64,000 bases of DNA from JACVRW01 sp963734365 (GTDB lineage Bacteria; Actinomycetota; Thermoleophilia; Solirubrobacterales; Thermoleophilaceae), in assembly GCA_963734365.1 (NCBI GenBank), contig CAVTGV010000006.1:186001-250000 (forward strand), given 5' to 3'. The translations under genes were made by a program, and so were the position numbers. The notes beneath the pieces were generated by a model. It had not been told where the DNA came from. It ran no database searches and saw only the letters and a list, made by a program, of their open reading frames with translations. Shown piece after piece: positions 50,095 through 59,162 of this stretch (its first letter is position 1; the number at the start of each line of letters is the position of its first letter).

Positions 50095-51867
50095 CTACTT
50101 GATGACCGCGATCGCGTCGCCGGTGGCCACTGAGCCGCCCTCTGAGACCGAGAGCTCCTCCACCGTCCCAGCGGACGGGGCCGTGATCTCGTTCTCCATC
50201 TTCATCGCCTCGATCACGCAGATGAGCGCACCCTCGTCGACCTTGGCGCCCTGCTCGACCGACACCTTGAGGACCGTGCCCTGGATCGGGGAGATCAGCT
50301 CACCGGGCGCCCCGCCACCGCCACTCTCCTTGCGCTCGCGCCTGGGCGCCTTTCGCAGCGCAGCGCCGGCCGCTCCGGGACCGGCGCCGTTGGGAGCGAT
50401 CGCCTCGCCGATCACCTTGACGTCGAAGCGGCGGCCGGAGACCTCCACGGCGTAGTCGCGCTCCATCTTCTCGGCCTCTTCCTCGTCCTCGCCAGAGGGC
50501 TGCGCCGCCGGAAAGGCCAGCTCCTTGAGCCAGGCGGGATCCTCGACCAGGTCGCGGCAGGTCTCACCGCGCGCCCACTGATCGGTGGCCAGCAGCGCCC
50601 GGTGGAACGGGACCAGCGTCTTGAGGCCCTCGATCTCGTACTCGCCGAGCGCGCGCAGCATGCGCTTGGTCGAGGCCTCCCGGTCCACGTCCCAGACGAT
50701 CAGCTTGGCGATCATCGGGTCGTACAGCGGCAGCACCTCGTAGCCCTCCTCGGCGCCCGAGTCGACGCGCACGAAGGGGCCCGCCGGCTCCCGGTAGCTG
50801 CCGATCCGGCCCGGCGCCGGCGCGAACTTCTTCGACGCGTCCTCCGCGTTGATGCGGCACTCGATCGCGTGGCCGCGGAGGATCACGTCCTCCTGCGCGT
50901 AGCTCAGCTCGTCCCCGGCGGCGACCTTCAGCTGCTCGCGCACGATGTCGATGCCGGTGACCATCTCGGTCACGCAGTGCTCCACCTGCACGCGGGTGTT
51001 CATCTCGAGGAAGAAGTACTCGCCCTCCTGGAGCAGGCCCTCGACCGTGCCGGCCGAGCGGTAGCCCACGGCGCGCGCGGCGTCGGTGCCGATCTTGCCG
51101 ATCTGCTCGCGCAGCTCGGGATCGACGGCGGGGGCGGGGGACTCCTCGATCAGCTTCTGATGACGGCGCTGAACAGAGCAGTCGCGCTCGAACAGGTGGA
51201 TCACGTTGTCGTGGGCGTCGGCCAGTATCTGGACCTCCACGTGGCGCGGATCCGGCAGGTAGCGCTCCACGTAGACCGTGGCGTCGGAGAAGAACTTCTC
51301 GCCCTCGCGGGCCGCTCCCTCGAAGGCCTTCTCGAGCTCGTCCTCGGACTCGGCCACCCGGAAGCCCTTGCCGCCGCCGCCGCCCGCGGCCTTGATGGCC
51401 ACGGGGTAGCCCACGTCCTCGTCGATCACCTTGCGGGCGTCGTCGACCGTCTCCACCGGATCGGTGGTGCCGGGCACGATCGGCACGCCGGCGTCGCGCA
51501 TGATCTCGCGAGCCCGAGTCTTCGAGCCCATGGCGTCGATGGCTGACGCCGGCGGCCCGATGAACACGATGTCCGCCTCGTCGCACGCGCGTGCGAAGGC
51601 GGCGTTCTCGGCCAGGAAGCCGTACCCGGGGTGGATGGCCTGAGCGCCCGATTGCCGTGCGACCTCGATGATCTTGTCGACCACCAGATAGCTCTCGGTG
51701 GCTGGACCCGGCCCGAGCAGATAGGCCTCGTCGGCACGCCGGGCATGGGGCGAGTCGCGGTCGGGCTCCGAATACACGGCCACGCTCGCCACGCCCAGCT
51801 CCTCGAGCGTGCGCATGACCCGGATGGCGATCTCGCCCCGGTTGGCAACCAGAACCTTCTCGAACAT
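50095..51867 (-). CDS. acetyl/propionyl-CoA carboxylase alpha chain (biotin carboxylase plus carrier)
   Basis: 590 residues. Biotin carboxylase: MFEKVLVANRGEIAIRVMRT, GYGFLAENAAFARACDEADI, AAGGGGGKGFRVAESEDELE (ATP-grasp glycine loop), RDCSVQRRHQKLIEESPAPA, FLEMNTRVQVEHCVTEMVTG. The biotinyl domain is at the C-terminus: IEAMKMENEITAPSAG with Lys556 as the biotinylated residue. An unusual charged linker of about 60 residues joins the two domains. It should form an acyl-CoA carboxylase with a beta chain that is not in this window. ATG 51867 diverges from the alpha/beta hydrolase gene. Confidence 0.94.
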   Translation of the reverse strand: MFEKVLVANRGEIAIRVMRTLEELGVASVAVYSEPDRDSPHARRADEAYLLGPGPATESYLVVDKIIEVARQSGAQAIHPGYGFLAENAAFARACDEADIVFIGPPASAIDAMGSKTRAREIMRDAGVPIVPGTTDPVETVDDARKVIDEDVGYPVAIKAAGGGGGKGFRVAESEDELEKAFEGAAREGEKFFSDATVYVERYLPDPRHVEVQILADAHDNVIHLFERDCSVQRRHQKLIEESPAPAVDPELREQIGKIGTDAARAVGYRSAGTVEGLLQEGEYFFLEMNTRVQVEHCVTEMVTGIDIVREQLKVAAGDELSYAQEDVILRGHAIECRINAEDASKKFAPAPGRIGSYREPAGPFVRVDSGAEEGYEVLPLYDPMIAKLIVWDVDREASTKRMLRALGEYEIEGLKTLVPFHRALLATDQWARGETCRDLVEDPAWLKELAFPAAQPSGEDEEEAEKMERDYAVEVSGRRFDVKVIGEAIAPNGAGPGAAGAALRKAPRRERKESGGGGAPGELISPIQGTVLKVSVEQGAKVDEGALICVIEAMKMENEITAPSAGTVEELSVSEGGSVATGDAIAVIK

Positions 51868-51902
51868 GAGCGGCGGGGAGGTTATCGACGCGGACCCCCA
51901 TA

Positions 51903-53825
51903 ATGGGGGACGTGAGGAAAGCCGCCGCCCTGGTCGCCACGCTGGCGGTTGTCCTGACTGTCGTGGCGCCGGCTCAGGCCCAGTTGCGCTTCAAGCGCTG
52001 CGGGAGCTTCGGCTACCAGTGCGCGCGTGTGAGCGTGCCCCTGGACCACTCCGGCGTGGTGCCGGGCCGGATCTCCCTCTTCGTCAAGCGGATTCGCGCC
52101 CGCGGGCGCGCCACCCGGCCGCCGTTGATCGTGCTGGCCGGCGGGCCCGGGCAGTCCGCCACCGCGGCATTCGACGGGGATGCCCTCGCCGTGGTCTATC
52201 CGGCCTACCGCGATCGCGACCTCGTGGTGTTCGATCAGCGCGGAACCGGGCGGTCGGGGGTGCTGCGCTGCCGCCGGCTCGAGCGGGCCAACCTGCTCGA
52301 GGCGGGCGCCGCGGCGGGCGCGTGCGCCCGGGCGCTCGGGCCGCGGCGCGCGCTCTACACGAGCCGCGACTCGGTGGAGGACATCGAGCGCGTGCGGCTG
52401 GCCCTGGGGGCGGAGCGGATCGCCCTCTACGGGACGTCTTACGGCACCAAGGTCGCGCTCGGGTACGCACTTGGCCACCCCGGAGCCCTCGAGCGGCTCG
52501 TGCTCGACTCCGTGGTGGAGCCGGCCGGTCCCAACTACCTGTACCTCGACACCCTGGCCGCCGTGCCGCGCGCCCTGCGGGCGGTCTGCCGCAGCGGTTG
52601 CCGAGCGTTCACCCGCGACCCGGTGAACGATCTCCAGCGACTGGTGCGCCGGATGTCGAGCGCGCCGCTTCGCGGCCGCATCGTCGGCGCCGGCGGCCGC
52701 ACCCGCGCCGCCGCCATGGGCCGCGGCGATCTGTTCTCGGTGCTGCTGGCCGGCGACTTCGACCCGTCGCTGCGTGGGGCGTTTCCCGGCGCGGTGCGCT
52801 CGGCCCTGGCGGGAGACGCCGCGCCGCTGCTGCGGCTGCGCCGCCGGGCCTTCATGCTGGACGGCGTGGCGCCGCCGCCCCGGGAGCTGAGCGCCATGCT
52901 CTACACCGCGACCACCTGTGAGGAGACGGTCTTCCCCTGGGCTCGCACCACCCCCGCCGAGCCGCCGCTGCGACGCTCCCGGGCCGCCGCGGCGGCCGCC
53001 GCCCTGCCCGCTGAGGCGTTCGAGCCCTTCGATCGCGCCACCGCCCTCGACAGCGACCTGATCGAGCTCTGCGGGAGCTGGCCCGCCTCGGCCGCGGCGC
53101 CCGCATTCGGCGGCGGGCCTCTACCCGATGTGCCGGTGCTCCTGATCGAGGGCGAGGACGACCTGCGCACTCCGGTCGAGAACGCCCGGCGTGTGGCCGC
53201 GCAGTTTCCCCGCGCGAAGCTCGTGGTGGCTCCGGCCACCGGCCACTCGGCGCTCGGCGGCGACGCGACCGGGTGCACCATTCGCGCCTTCGGCCGCTTC
53301 CTCGGCGGCGGCGCGAAGGGGACCCGCTGCCGGCGCACGCCTCGCGAGTTTCCCGCCACGCCGCCCGCGCCGACGAAACTGGCCGCGGTGACTGCCAGCT
53401 CGGGAGTCCAAGGGAGCCGCGGCCGCGTGGTGAGCGCCCTGGGGCTCACGCTCTGGGACGTGCTCGACGACGCCCTGGCCGGGTTCATCGCCGACCCGAA
53501 GGATCCCGACGTGGCGCGCGGTAGCGGCCTGAGGGCCGGCCGCTACCGCATCGACCGCCGCGGCAGCCTGCACCTGCGTGAGCTCGCCTTCGTCCCCGGA
53601 GTTCGGATCAGCGGCCGCTTGGTCAAGTACCTGACGCGCAGGCAGCGTGGCGAGCTGCGCATCTCGGGCGGCCGGGGCGTGCCCGGGGGCGTGTTGAGGC
53701 TGCGCGGCCTCCGCGTGGAAGGGCGTCTGGGAGGACGGTCGGTCCGGGGCCGCCTGCGCCTGCCCGCGGAGATCCGGCGCGCCCAGGACGCGGCCGCCCG
53801 CGCCGGCGCCGCGATTGCGCGCTAG
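51903..53825 (+). CDS. secreted alpha/beta hydrolase, tripeptidyl aminopeptidase-like
   Basis: 640 residues. The N-terminus is a signal peptide (VRKAAALVATLAVVLTVVAPAQA); ATG 51903 or GTG 51912 could start it. RFKRCGSFGYQCARVSVPLDHSG and LIVLAGGPGQSATAAFD are the usual opening of SlpD/E-type tripeptidyl aminopeptidases. Nucleophile elbow: LYGTSYGTKVALGYALGHPG (GTSYG). Acid: LLIEGEDDLRTPVENAR; catalytic His: PATGHSALGGDATGC. A long insertion forms the lid. The last 170 residues (PTKLAAVTASSGVQ onward) form an extra beta domain outside the usual fold. It probably cleaves N-terminal peptides outside the cell. Confidence 0.85.
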   Translation: MGDVRKAAALVATLAVVLTVVAPAQAQLRFKRCGSFGYQCARVSVPLDHSGVVPGRISLFVKRIRARGRATRPPLIVLAGGPGQSATAAFDGDALAVVYPAYRDRDLVVFDQRGTGRSGVLRCRRLERANLLEAGAAAGACARALGPRRALYTSRDSVEDIERVRLALGAERIALYGTSYGTKVALGYALGHPGALERLVLDSVVEPAGPNYLYLDTLAAVPRALRAVCRSGCRAFTRDPVNDLQRLVRRMSSAPLRGRIVGAGGRTRAAAMGRGDLFSVLLAGDFDPSLRGAFPGAVRSALAGDAAPLLRLRRRAFMLDGVAPPPRELSAMLYTATTCEETVFPWARTTPAEPPLRRSRAAAAAAALPAEAFEPFDRATALDSDLIELCGSWPASAAAPAFGGGPLPDVPVLLIEGEDDLRTPVENARRVAAQFPRAKLVVAPATGHSALGGDATGCTIRAFGRFLGGGAKGTRCRRTPREFPATPPAPTKLAAVTASSGVQGSRGRVVSALGLTLWDVLDDALAGFIADPKDPDVARGSGLRAGRYRIDRRGSLHLRELAFVPGVRISGRLVKYLTRRQRGELRISGGRGVPGGVLRLRGLRVEGRLGGRSVRGRLRLPAEIRRAQDAAARAGAAIAR

Positions 53826-54442
53826 CCGGCCTCGGGGTTCAGCCCGGCGAAGAAGGTGGCGAGCATGTTGGGGAACAGGTCGTCGTCCACCGCCTCGGGT
53901 TCGAGCAGACGTTCCAGCCCGACGCCGTTGGCCATCGCGAAGGTCATCATCGCCACCTGATCTGCCGGCAGGCGCGGTTCCACCCCCAGCTCGCTCGCCC
54001 GGCGTTCCAACAGCTCGGCGATCCGCTCGCGCAGGTGGCGGTAGCGCTCGACCAGCTCTCGGCGGAAGCTCTCGTTGCGGGCGGCATACGCAGCGAACTC
54101 GAAGAACAGCCGCTCCCACTCGGGCTCGGCCTCGATCGCCGCGATGAAGTCGCTGCCCGCCTGCCTTGCCTGTTCCTCGATCGTGCCCTCGCCGGCCAGG
54201 ACCCGGTCGAGCTCGGCCACCCGCTGGGCGAAGCGCGCGTCGAGCATCGCCAGGAAGAGTGCCTCCTTGCTCTCGAAGTTCGCGTACACCGCTCCCTTCG
54301 TGAAGCCGGCCTCCTCGGCCACGAGATCGAGCGATGCCCCCTCGAGCCCGCGCGCCGCGGCCACCTTGGCCGCCGAGTGCATCAGCCGCGCCCGGGTGTG
54401 GGCCTGGCGCTCCTTGCGCGTGAGGCGCGGCTCGACCGCCAT
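53822..54442 (-). CDS. TetR-family regulator downstream of P450
   Basis: 206 residues. HTH: RLMHSAAKVAAARGLEGASL, then DLVAEEAGFTKGAVYANFESKEALFLAML, a typical TetR recognition helix. The C-terminal part (RVAELDRVLAGEGTIEEQARQ, AAIEAEPEWERLFFEFAAYA) is of the TetR_C type with a predicted ligand pocket. ATG 54442 overlaps the P450 stop (TGATG), so the two are co-transcribed. The palindrome upstream of the P450 gene is the likely site of its own repression. Confidence 0.9.
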   Translation of the reverse strand: MAVEPRLTRKERQAHTRARLMHSAAKVAAARGLEGASLDLVAEEAGFTKGAVYANFESKEALFLAMLDARFAQRVAELDRVLAGEGTIEEQARQAGSDFIAAIEAEPEWERLFFEFAAYAARNESFRRELVERYRHLRERIAELLERRASELGVEPRLPADQVAMMTFAMANGVGLERLLEPEAVDDDLFPNMLATFFAGLNPEAG

Positions 54443-55800
54443 CAGGCGGCGGCAGCCGCGGGAACCGCGGCCCGGACCTCGGCTCGCCGCTCGGCCACGA
54501 CCTCGCCGCCGCGGCGCGGCACGTTCGTGATGGCCCGGCGCACGAAGCGCTCCGGGCGCGGATCGGCGGCCCGCAGGTCGAGCCCGCGGACCAGCTCCTG
54601 CAGGACGATGCGCATCTCGAAGAGCGCAAAGCTCGCTCCCAGGCAGCGCCGTACGCCACCGCCGAAGGGGAACCAGGTGTAGGTGCCGGCGGGCTGCTCC
54701 AGGAAGCGCTCGGGCCGGAACGCGAGCGGATCGGGGTAGACGTCGGGCCGGCGATGCACCAGGTAGATGCAGGGGGCCACCGTCACCCCCTCGGGCAGCA
54801 GCCGGCCGCCGATCTCCATCGGCTCCTTGAGCCGGCGCACCACGAGCGACAGGATCGGGCGCAGCCGCAGCGTCTCCTTGCAGACGGCGTCCGCGTAGTC
54901 GCTGCCGCCCTCGTCGGCCTCCTCGCGCAGGCGTGCGAGCGCCTCCGGGTGGCGCACGAGGCGCTCGGCGGCCCAGGCCAGCGAGCTGGCGGTGGTCTCG
55001 TGGCCGGCCACCAGCAGGGTCATCAGCTCGTCGCGCAGCTCCTCGTCGGTCATGGGCGCGCCGTCCTCGTGACGAGCCTGCAGCAGCATCGACAGCACGT
55101 CGTCGCGCTCCTCGAGATCGGCGGCGCCGCGCCGTGCGCGGATCTCCTCGTAGATGAGCTCGTCGGCCGGCCGGCGCACGTTGCGGAACATGCGCGAGCT
55201 GGCGGTGTGATGTGGCCCGAGGATGGCCAGCATGGCCATCCGCTTGGGGTCACCGCCCCATTCGAGCACGTGACCGAGGATCCCCATCAGGCGCTCCCGC
55301 CGGCGCTCGTCCTGCACCCCGAAGACGGTGCGGGTGATGATGTCGAGCGTGATGCGCTGGGTCACGGGACGGACCGCGGTGGCCTCGCCGAGCGGCCAGC
55401 GCTCGACCTCCGCCCGCGCGGCCTCGGCCATCACCTGCTCGTACTTGCGCATGCGCTCGCCGTGGAAGGGCGGCAGCATCAGCTTGCGCTGGCGCATGTG
55501 GGCGGCGTCGTCGAGGAGCAGCACCGACTGGTGGCCGAGCAGCGGGAGCAGGATGCGGTTGGCCTCGCCGGCGTGAAGCAGGCGCGGGTCGCCGGTGAAC
55601 ACCTGCTTGACGGCCTCCGGATCGGTCAGGAACACCCAGGTGCCCTCGTTGGCGATCTCCACGGTGAACATGTCGCCGTAGCGGCGGTGGAGCTCCTCCA
55701 TCATCGCGGTGGGCCGGACGAGCCAGCGAATGGTCTGGACGGCGCGGGGCCAGGACGGCCCGGGCGGCAGCGAGGGGGCGGCGGTGGTGGTGGAGTTCAC
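54442..55800 (-). CDS. cytochrome P450
   Basis: 452 residues from GTG 55800. I-helix: LLVAGHETTASSLAWAAERL (AGxxT oxygen-activation motif); K-helix: CKETLRLRPILSL (ExxR); heme loop: FPFGGGVRRCLGASFALFEM, with the axial Cys. PERFLEQPAGTY is the PERF-type segment. It has no membrane anchor and resembles soluble bacterial P450s such as CYP102/CYP110-like forms, so it needs ferredoxin partners, not encoded here. A TTG start at 55836 would add 12 residues that overlap a palindrome, which argues for GTG 55800. It is regulated together with the TetR gene. Confidence 0.93.
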   Translation of the reverse strand: MNSTTTAAPSLPPGPSWPRAVQTIRWLVRPTAMMEELHRRYGDMFTVEIANEGTWVFLTDPEAVKQVFTGDPRLLHAGEANRILLPLLGHQSVLLLDDAAHMRQRKLMLPPFHGERMRKYEQVMAEAARAEVERWPLGEATAVRPVTQRITLDIITRTVFGVQDERRRERLMGILGHVLEWGGDPKRMAMLAILGPHHTASSRMFRNVRRPADELIYEEIRARRGAADLEERDDVLSMLLQARHEDGAPMTDEELRDELMTLLVAGHETTASSLAWAAERLVRHPEALARLREEADEGGSDYADAVCKETLRLRPILSLVVRRLKEPMEIGGRLLPEGVTVAPCIYLVHRRPDVYPDPLAFRPERFLEQPAGTYTWFPFGGGVRRCLGASFALFEMRIVLQELVRGLDLRAADPRPERFVRRAITNVPRRGGEVVAERRAEVRAAVPAAAAA

Positions 55801-55808
55801 GTACTGGA

Positions 55809-55824
55809 CGGTATCTGGATACCG
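55809..55824. promoter_or_regulatory. palindrome CGGTATC-TG-GATACCG upstream of P450 (TetR operator candidate)
   Basis: CGGTATC (55809-55815) and GATACCG (55818-55824) form a perfect inverted repeat around TG. It ends 9 bases upstream of GTG 55800 and lies between aroF and the P450-TetR pair. A TetR protein of the same operon makes it a self-regulatory operator. Confidence 0.65.
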
Positions 55825-55857
55825 GTGGGTACGCAAGCGGGGCCCGGGCCCCTGGGC

Positions 55858-56880
55858 TCAGGCCAGCGTCCGCCCCACGAGCCCGGCGTGGGCCGACACC
55901 TCGGCCGCGAACTCACCGAAGTCGCGCGCGTACAGCTGCTGGGGCCCGTCGCACAGCGCCGCCTCGGGATCGTCGGCCACCTCGACGATGATCCCGTCGG
56001 CGCCCACCGCCGCCGCCGCGCGCGACAGCGGCCCCACGAGCCGGCGGTCGCCCGAGGCGTGCGAGGGGTCGACTATCACGGGCAGGTGGGTGTGCAGCTT
56101 GAGCCACGGGACCGCGCCGAGGTCGAGCGTGAAGCGCATCGCGGTGTCGAACGTGCGGATGCCGCGCTCGCACAGGATCACCCGCTCGTTGCCCTCCTTG
56201 AGCACGTAGTCGGCGGCCTGGAGGAGCTCGTCGAGAGTCGAGGAGAGGCCGCGCTTGAGCAGCACCGGCTTGCCCATCCGCCCGACCACCTCGAGCAGCC
56301 CGTAGTTCTGCATGTTGCGCGCACCCACCTGGATCACGTCGACCACCTCGGCGTAGCGGTCGGCCAGGTCGACGGAGGTCATCTCGGTCACCACCGGCAG
56401 GCCGGTGTCCTCGCGCACGTCGGCCAGGATCGCGAGCGCGTCGAGGCCGAGGCCCTGGAAGGAGAAGGGCGAGGTGCGCGGCTTGAAGGCGCCGCCGCGG
56501 AGCATGGAGGCGTCGGCGGCGGCCACGGCGCGGGCCACCGCCAAGGTCTGCTCCGGGCTCTCCACCGTGCAGGGCCCGGCGATCAGGCAGAAGGTGTCGC
56601 CGCCGCCCACCCTGCGCCCGTCCACGTCGAAGACCGTGGCCGCGTGATGGGAGAGCTCGCTCGAGGCCAGCTTGTAGGGCCGCGAGATCGGGATCACCTG
56701 ATCCACCCCGGCCAGGCCCTCGAGGCCCAGCTCGCGCACCCCCTCGGGATCGCCGATCGCACCGATCGCCGTGGTCAGCTCTCCGGGCATCACCTTGGCG
56801 TGCACTCCGGCCTTCTCGAGCCGCTCGACCACCGTCTCGATCTGCGCCGGGGTGGCCTCCGGCGTCATCACGACCATCAT
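55858..56880 (-). CDS. aroF: DAHP synthase, class I-beta with N-terminal regulatory domain
   Basis: 340 residues. Residues 1-70 are a ferredoxin-like ACT-type regulatory domain (MMVVMTPEATPAQIETVVER). The catalytic barrel includes LIAGPCTVESPEQTL (Cys metal ligand), MLRGGAFKPRTSPFSFQG, VIQVGARNMQNYGLLE, CERGIRTFDTAMRFTLDLG and VIVDPSHASGDRRLV (His and Asp ligands). It condenses phosphoenolpyruvate with erythrose 4-phosphate, the first step of aromatic amino acid synthesis; the N-terminal domain gives feedback inhibition in related enzymes. ATG 56880 overlaps the tauE stop (ATGA), the last gene of the sulfate operon. Confidence 0.95.
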   Translation of the reverse strand: MMVVMTPEATPAQIETVVERLEKAGVHAKVMPGELTTAIGAIGDPEGVRELGLEGLAGVDQVIPISRPYKLASSELSHHAATVFDVDGRRVGGGDTFCLIAGPCTVESPEQTLAVARAVAAADASMLRGGAFKPRTSPFSFQGLGLDALAILADVREDTGLPVVTEMTSVDLADRYAEVVDVIQVGARNMQNYGLLEVVGRMGKPVLLKRGLSSTLDELLQAADYVLKEGNERVILCERGIRTFDTAMRFTLDLGAVPWLKLHTHLPVIVDPSHASGDRRLVGPLSRAAAAVGADGIIVEVADDPEAALCDGPQQLYARDFGEFAAEVSAHAGLVGRTLA

Positions 56881-57845
56881 GGCCCGGCCCGCCCGCCCAC
56901 CGGCTCACCGGCCGTGCTCTGTGGAGGATGGGCGGCGGCCGCGGCCAGCGCGGCCTCCCGGGCCGCCTGAGCCGCCCGTGCGCGGCTTGCGCGCAGCATC
57001 GTCACCACCATGAGGACGATCACGCCGACCGGGAAGGGCAACAGGACCCAGAGCGGCAGGTCGAGCCCCGCCTTGATCAGCAGGGCCAGCCCGGCGCCGA
57101 TCAGCACTACCGAGAGGGTCGCCCGCAGCACCGCCGGCTGCACGCGTACGGACCAGTGGCTCCCGAGCCAGACCCCGGGCACCGAGCCGATGAGGATGTT
57201 CGCCGCCAGTGCGAAGTCCACGTTGCCGGCGACGATGTGGGCAAGTCCCGCGGCCCAGAGCAGGATCGCGGCGTGGAACACGTCGGTGCCCACCACCCGC
57301 GTCGGCGAGAGCCGAAACAGCAGGATCAGCCCCACCGCGATCAGCGCGCCACTGCCTGCCGAGGTGATGCCGAGCACAAAGCCCACACACACGCCGAGCA
57401 CCACCGCGGCTACCTTGTGGCGCGTCTCCATCTCGATCGTGTCGCGCTCGCGCGCATGCATGCTCTTGAGGAACGCGCGCACCAGGGTGGCCACGCCGGT
57501 GAGAAGGAGCGCCACCGCGAGGATGGTGAGCAGCAGCTCCTCGAAGTCCCTGCCCGCCCAATCCTCGAGCAGCGTGAGCACGTATACGCCGCCCACCGCG
57601 GCGGGCACGGAGCCCACGGCCATCCACATGGAGAGCTCCATGTCGACGGTCCGCTGACTCCAGTGCTTGTAGCCGCCGACCGTCTTCGTCACGGCCGCGT
57701 ACGCGAGGTCGGTGCCGATGGCGGTGATCGGGGTCGTGCCGAAGACGAGGATCAGCATCGGTGTCATCAGCGACCCTCCGCCGATTCCCGTCATGCCGAC
57801 GAGTACACCGACGCCGAGACCGAACGCGACCAGGGCGAGATCCAT
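56877..57845 (-). CDS. TauE/SafE-family anion permease
   Basis: 322 residues with eight or nine membrane helices. The two halves repeat the family's signature: LVGMTGIGGGSLMTPMLILVF near residue 16 and GFVLGITSAGSGALIAVGLILL around residue 155. TPITAIGTDLAYAAVTKTVGG and SPTRVVGTDVFHAAILLWAAG are the paired GTD loops. Members move sulfite, sulfoacetate or other anions. Within the sulfate-reduction operon it is a likely sulfate or sulfite carrier. It lies 27 bases after cysN, and its stop overlaps aroF. The last 40 residues are alanine-rich. Confidence 0.88.
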   Translation of the reverse strand: MDLALVAFGLGVGVLVGMTGIGGGSLMTPMLILVFGTTPITAIGTDLAYAAVTKTVGGYKHWSQRTVDMELSMWMAVGSVPAAVGGVYVLTLLEDWAGRDFEELLLTILAVALLLTGVATLVRAFLKSMHARERDTIEMETRHKVAAVVLGVCVGFVLGITSAGSGALIAVGLILLFRLSPTRVVGTDVFHAAILLWAAGLAHIVAGNVDFALAANILIGSVPGVWLGSHWSVRVQPAVLRATLSVVLIGAGLALLIKAGLDLPLWVLLPFPVGVIVLMVVTMLRASRARAAQAAREAALAAAAAHPPQSTAGEPVGGRAGP

Positions 57846-57872
57846 GCGCCGGAGAGACTAGAGCGGGGTGTC

Positions 57873-59162
57873 CTACAGAACCATGCCTGCAGCGACGGTG
57901 TCGTTGGTCGACTCGTCGATGAGGATGAAGCTGCCGGTCACGCGGTTGCGGCGGTACTCGTCGAGGAAGAGCGGTGACGACAGGCGCAGCCGCAGGCGCC
58001 CGATCTCGTTCAGCGACAGTGCCGTGGCCTCCTCGTCGCGGTGCAGGCTGTTCACGTCGATGCGGTAACGCATCTCGTCGGCCTTCGCGAGCGCCGTGCG
58101 AGTGGTGTGCTTGATGCGGTAGCGCCCCGCGAGCTGCAAGGGGCGCTCGGACATCCAGCACAGCATCACGTCCACGTCCTTCGCCTCCACGGGCCGGTTG
58201 TGCGGCCGGCAGATCATGTCGCCGCGCGAGACGTCCACGTCGTCCTCGAGGCGCAGTGTGACCGACAGTGGCGGGTAGGCCTCGTCGAGCGGGCCGTCCA
58301 TGGTGTCGATCCCGGCAATGCGGGTCTCGAGGCCCGAGGGCAGGACCACCACCTCGTCGCCGACGGTGAACACACCCGAGGCCACCTCGCCGGCGTAGCC
58401 GCGGTAGTCGTGGTGCTCGTCGTTCATGGGCCGGACCACCCACTGCACCGGGAAGCGGGCGTCCTGGAGGTTGCGGTCGGAGGCCACGTGCACGTGCTCG
58501 AGGTGGTAGAGCAGCGAGCTGCCCTCGTACCAGGGCATGCGCTCGGAGCGCTCGACCACGTTGTCGCCGTGGAGGGCCGAGATCGGGATGAAGGTCACGT
58601 CCTGGATGTCGAGCTTGGCCGCCCAGCCCGTGAAGTTGGAGCAGATGTGCTCGAAGACCTCCTGGTCGAAGTCGACCAGGTCCATCTTGTTCACGCACAC
58701 CACGAGATGGGGGATGCGCAGGAGCGACGCGATGAAGGCGTGGCGGCGCGATTGCTCGAGCACGCCCTTGCGAGCGTCGACCAGGATCAGCGCGAGGTCG
58801 GCCGTGGAGGCGCCGGTGACCATGTTGCGCGTGTACTGCTCGTGTCCCGGGGTGTCCGCGATGATGAACTTGCGCCGCGGCGTGTGGAAGTAGCGGTAGG
58901 CCACGTCGATCGTGATGCCCTGCTCGCGCTCGGCCCGCAGGCCGTCGGTGAGGAGAGCAAGGTTCACGTACCCGTCGCCGCGCTGCTCGGAGGTGCGCTC
59001 CACGTGCGCGAGCTGGTCCTCGAAGATCGACTTGGTGTCGTAGAGCAGGCGGCCGATGAGGGTCGACTTGCCGTCGTCGACGGAGCCGGCGGTGGCGAAG
59101 CGAACGAGCTCCGCGGGGCGCGACAGCATGGCGCTGCCGTTGGTGGCGGCCCCCGTGGCCAC
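57873..59162 (-). CDS. cysN: sulfate adenylyltransferase large subunit (GTPase)
   Basis: 429 residues from GTG 59162. G1: GSVDDGKST (about 26-34); G2/switch region EREQGITIDVAYRYF; G3: DTPGHE (about 103-108); G4: NKMD (about 158-161). The C-terminal EF-Tu-like domains include RIAGIDTMDGPLDEAYPPLS and MICRPHNRPVEAKDVDVMLC. It hydrolyses GTP to drive CysD's formation of adenosine 5'-phosphosulfate. No CysC kinase domain is fused, and CysH lacks the PAPS-type features, so the pathway goes through APS. The GTG overlaps the cysD stop TAG by one base. Confidence 0.96.
   Translation of the reverse strand: MATGAATNGSAMLSRPAELVRFATAGSVDDGKSTLIGRLLYDTKSIFEDQLAHVERTSEQRGDGYVNLALLTDGLRAEREQGITIDVAYRYFHTPRRKFIIADTPGHEQYTRNMVTGASTADLALILVDARKGVLEQSRRHAFIASLLRIPHLVVCVNKMDLVDFDQEVFEHICSNFTGWAAKLDIQDVTFIPISALHGDNVVERSERMPWYEGSSLLYHLEHVHVASDRNLQDARFPVQWVVRPMNDEHHDYRGYAGEVASGVFTVGDEVVVLPSGLETRIAGIDTMDGPLDEAYPPLSVTLRLEDDVDVSRGDMICRPHNRPVEAKDVDVMLCWMSERPLQLAGRYRIKHTTRTALAKADEMRYRIDVNSLHRDEEATALSLNEIGRLRLRLSSPLFLDEYRRNRVTGSFILIDESTNDTVAAGMVL

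Noticed and set aside
54754..56970. 738-codon plus-strand open frame
   Set aside because: It lies opposite the P450 and aroF genes, both with full motifs, and its translation has no recognisable fold.
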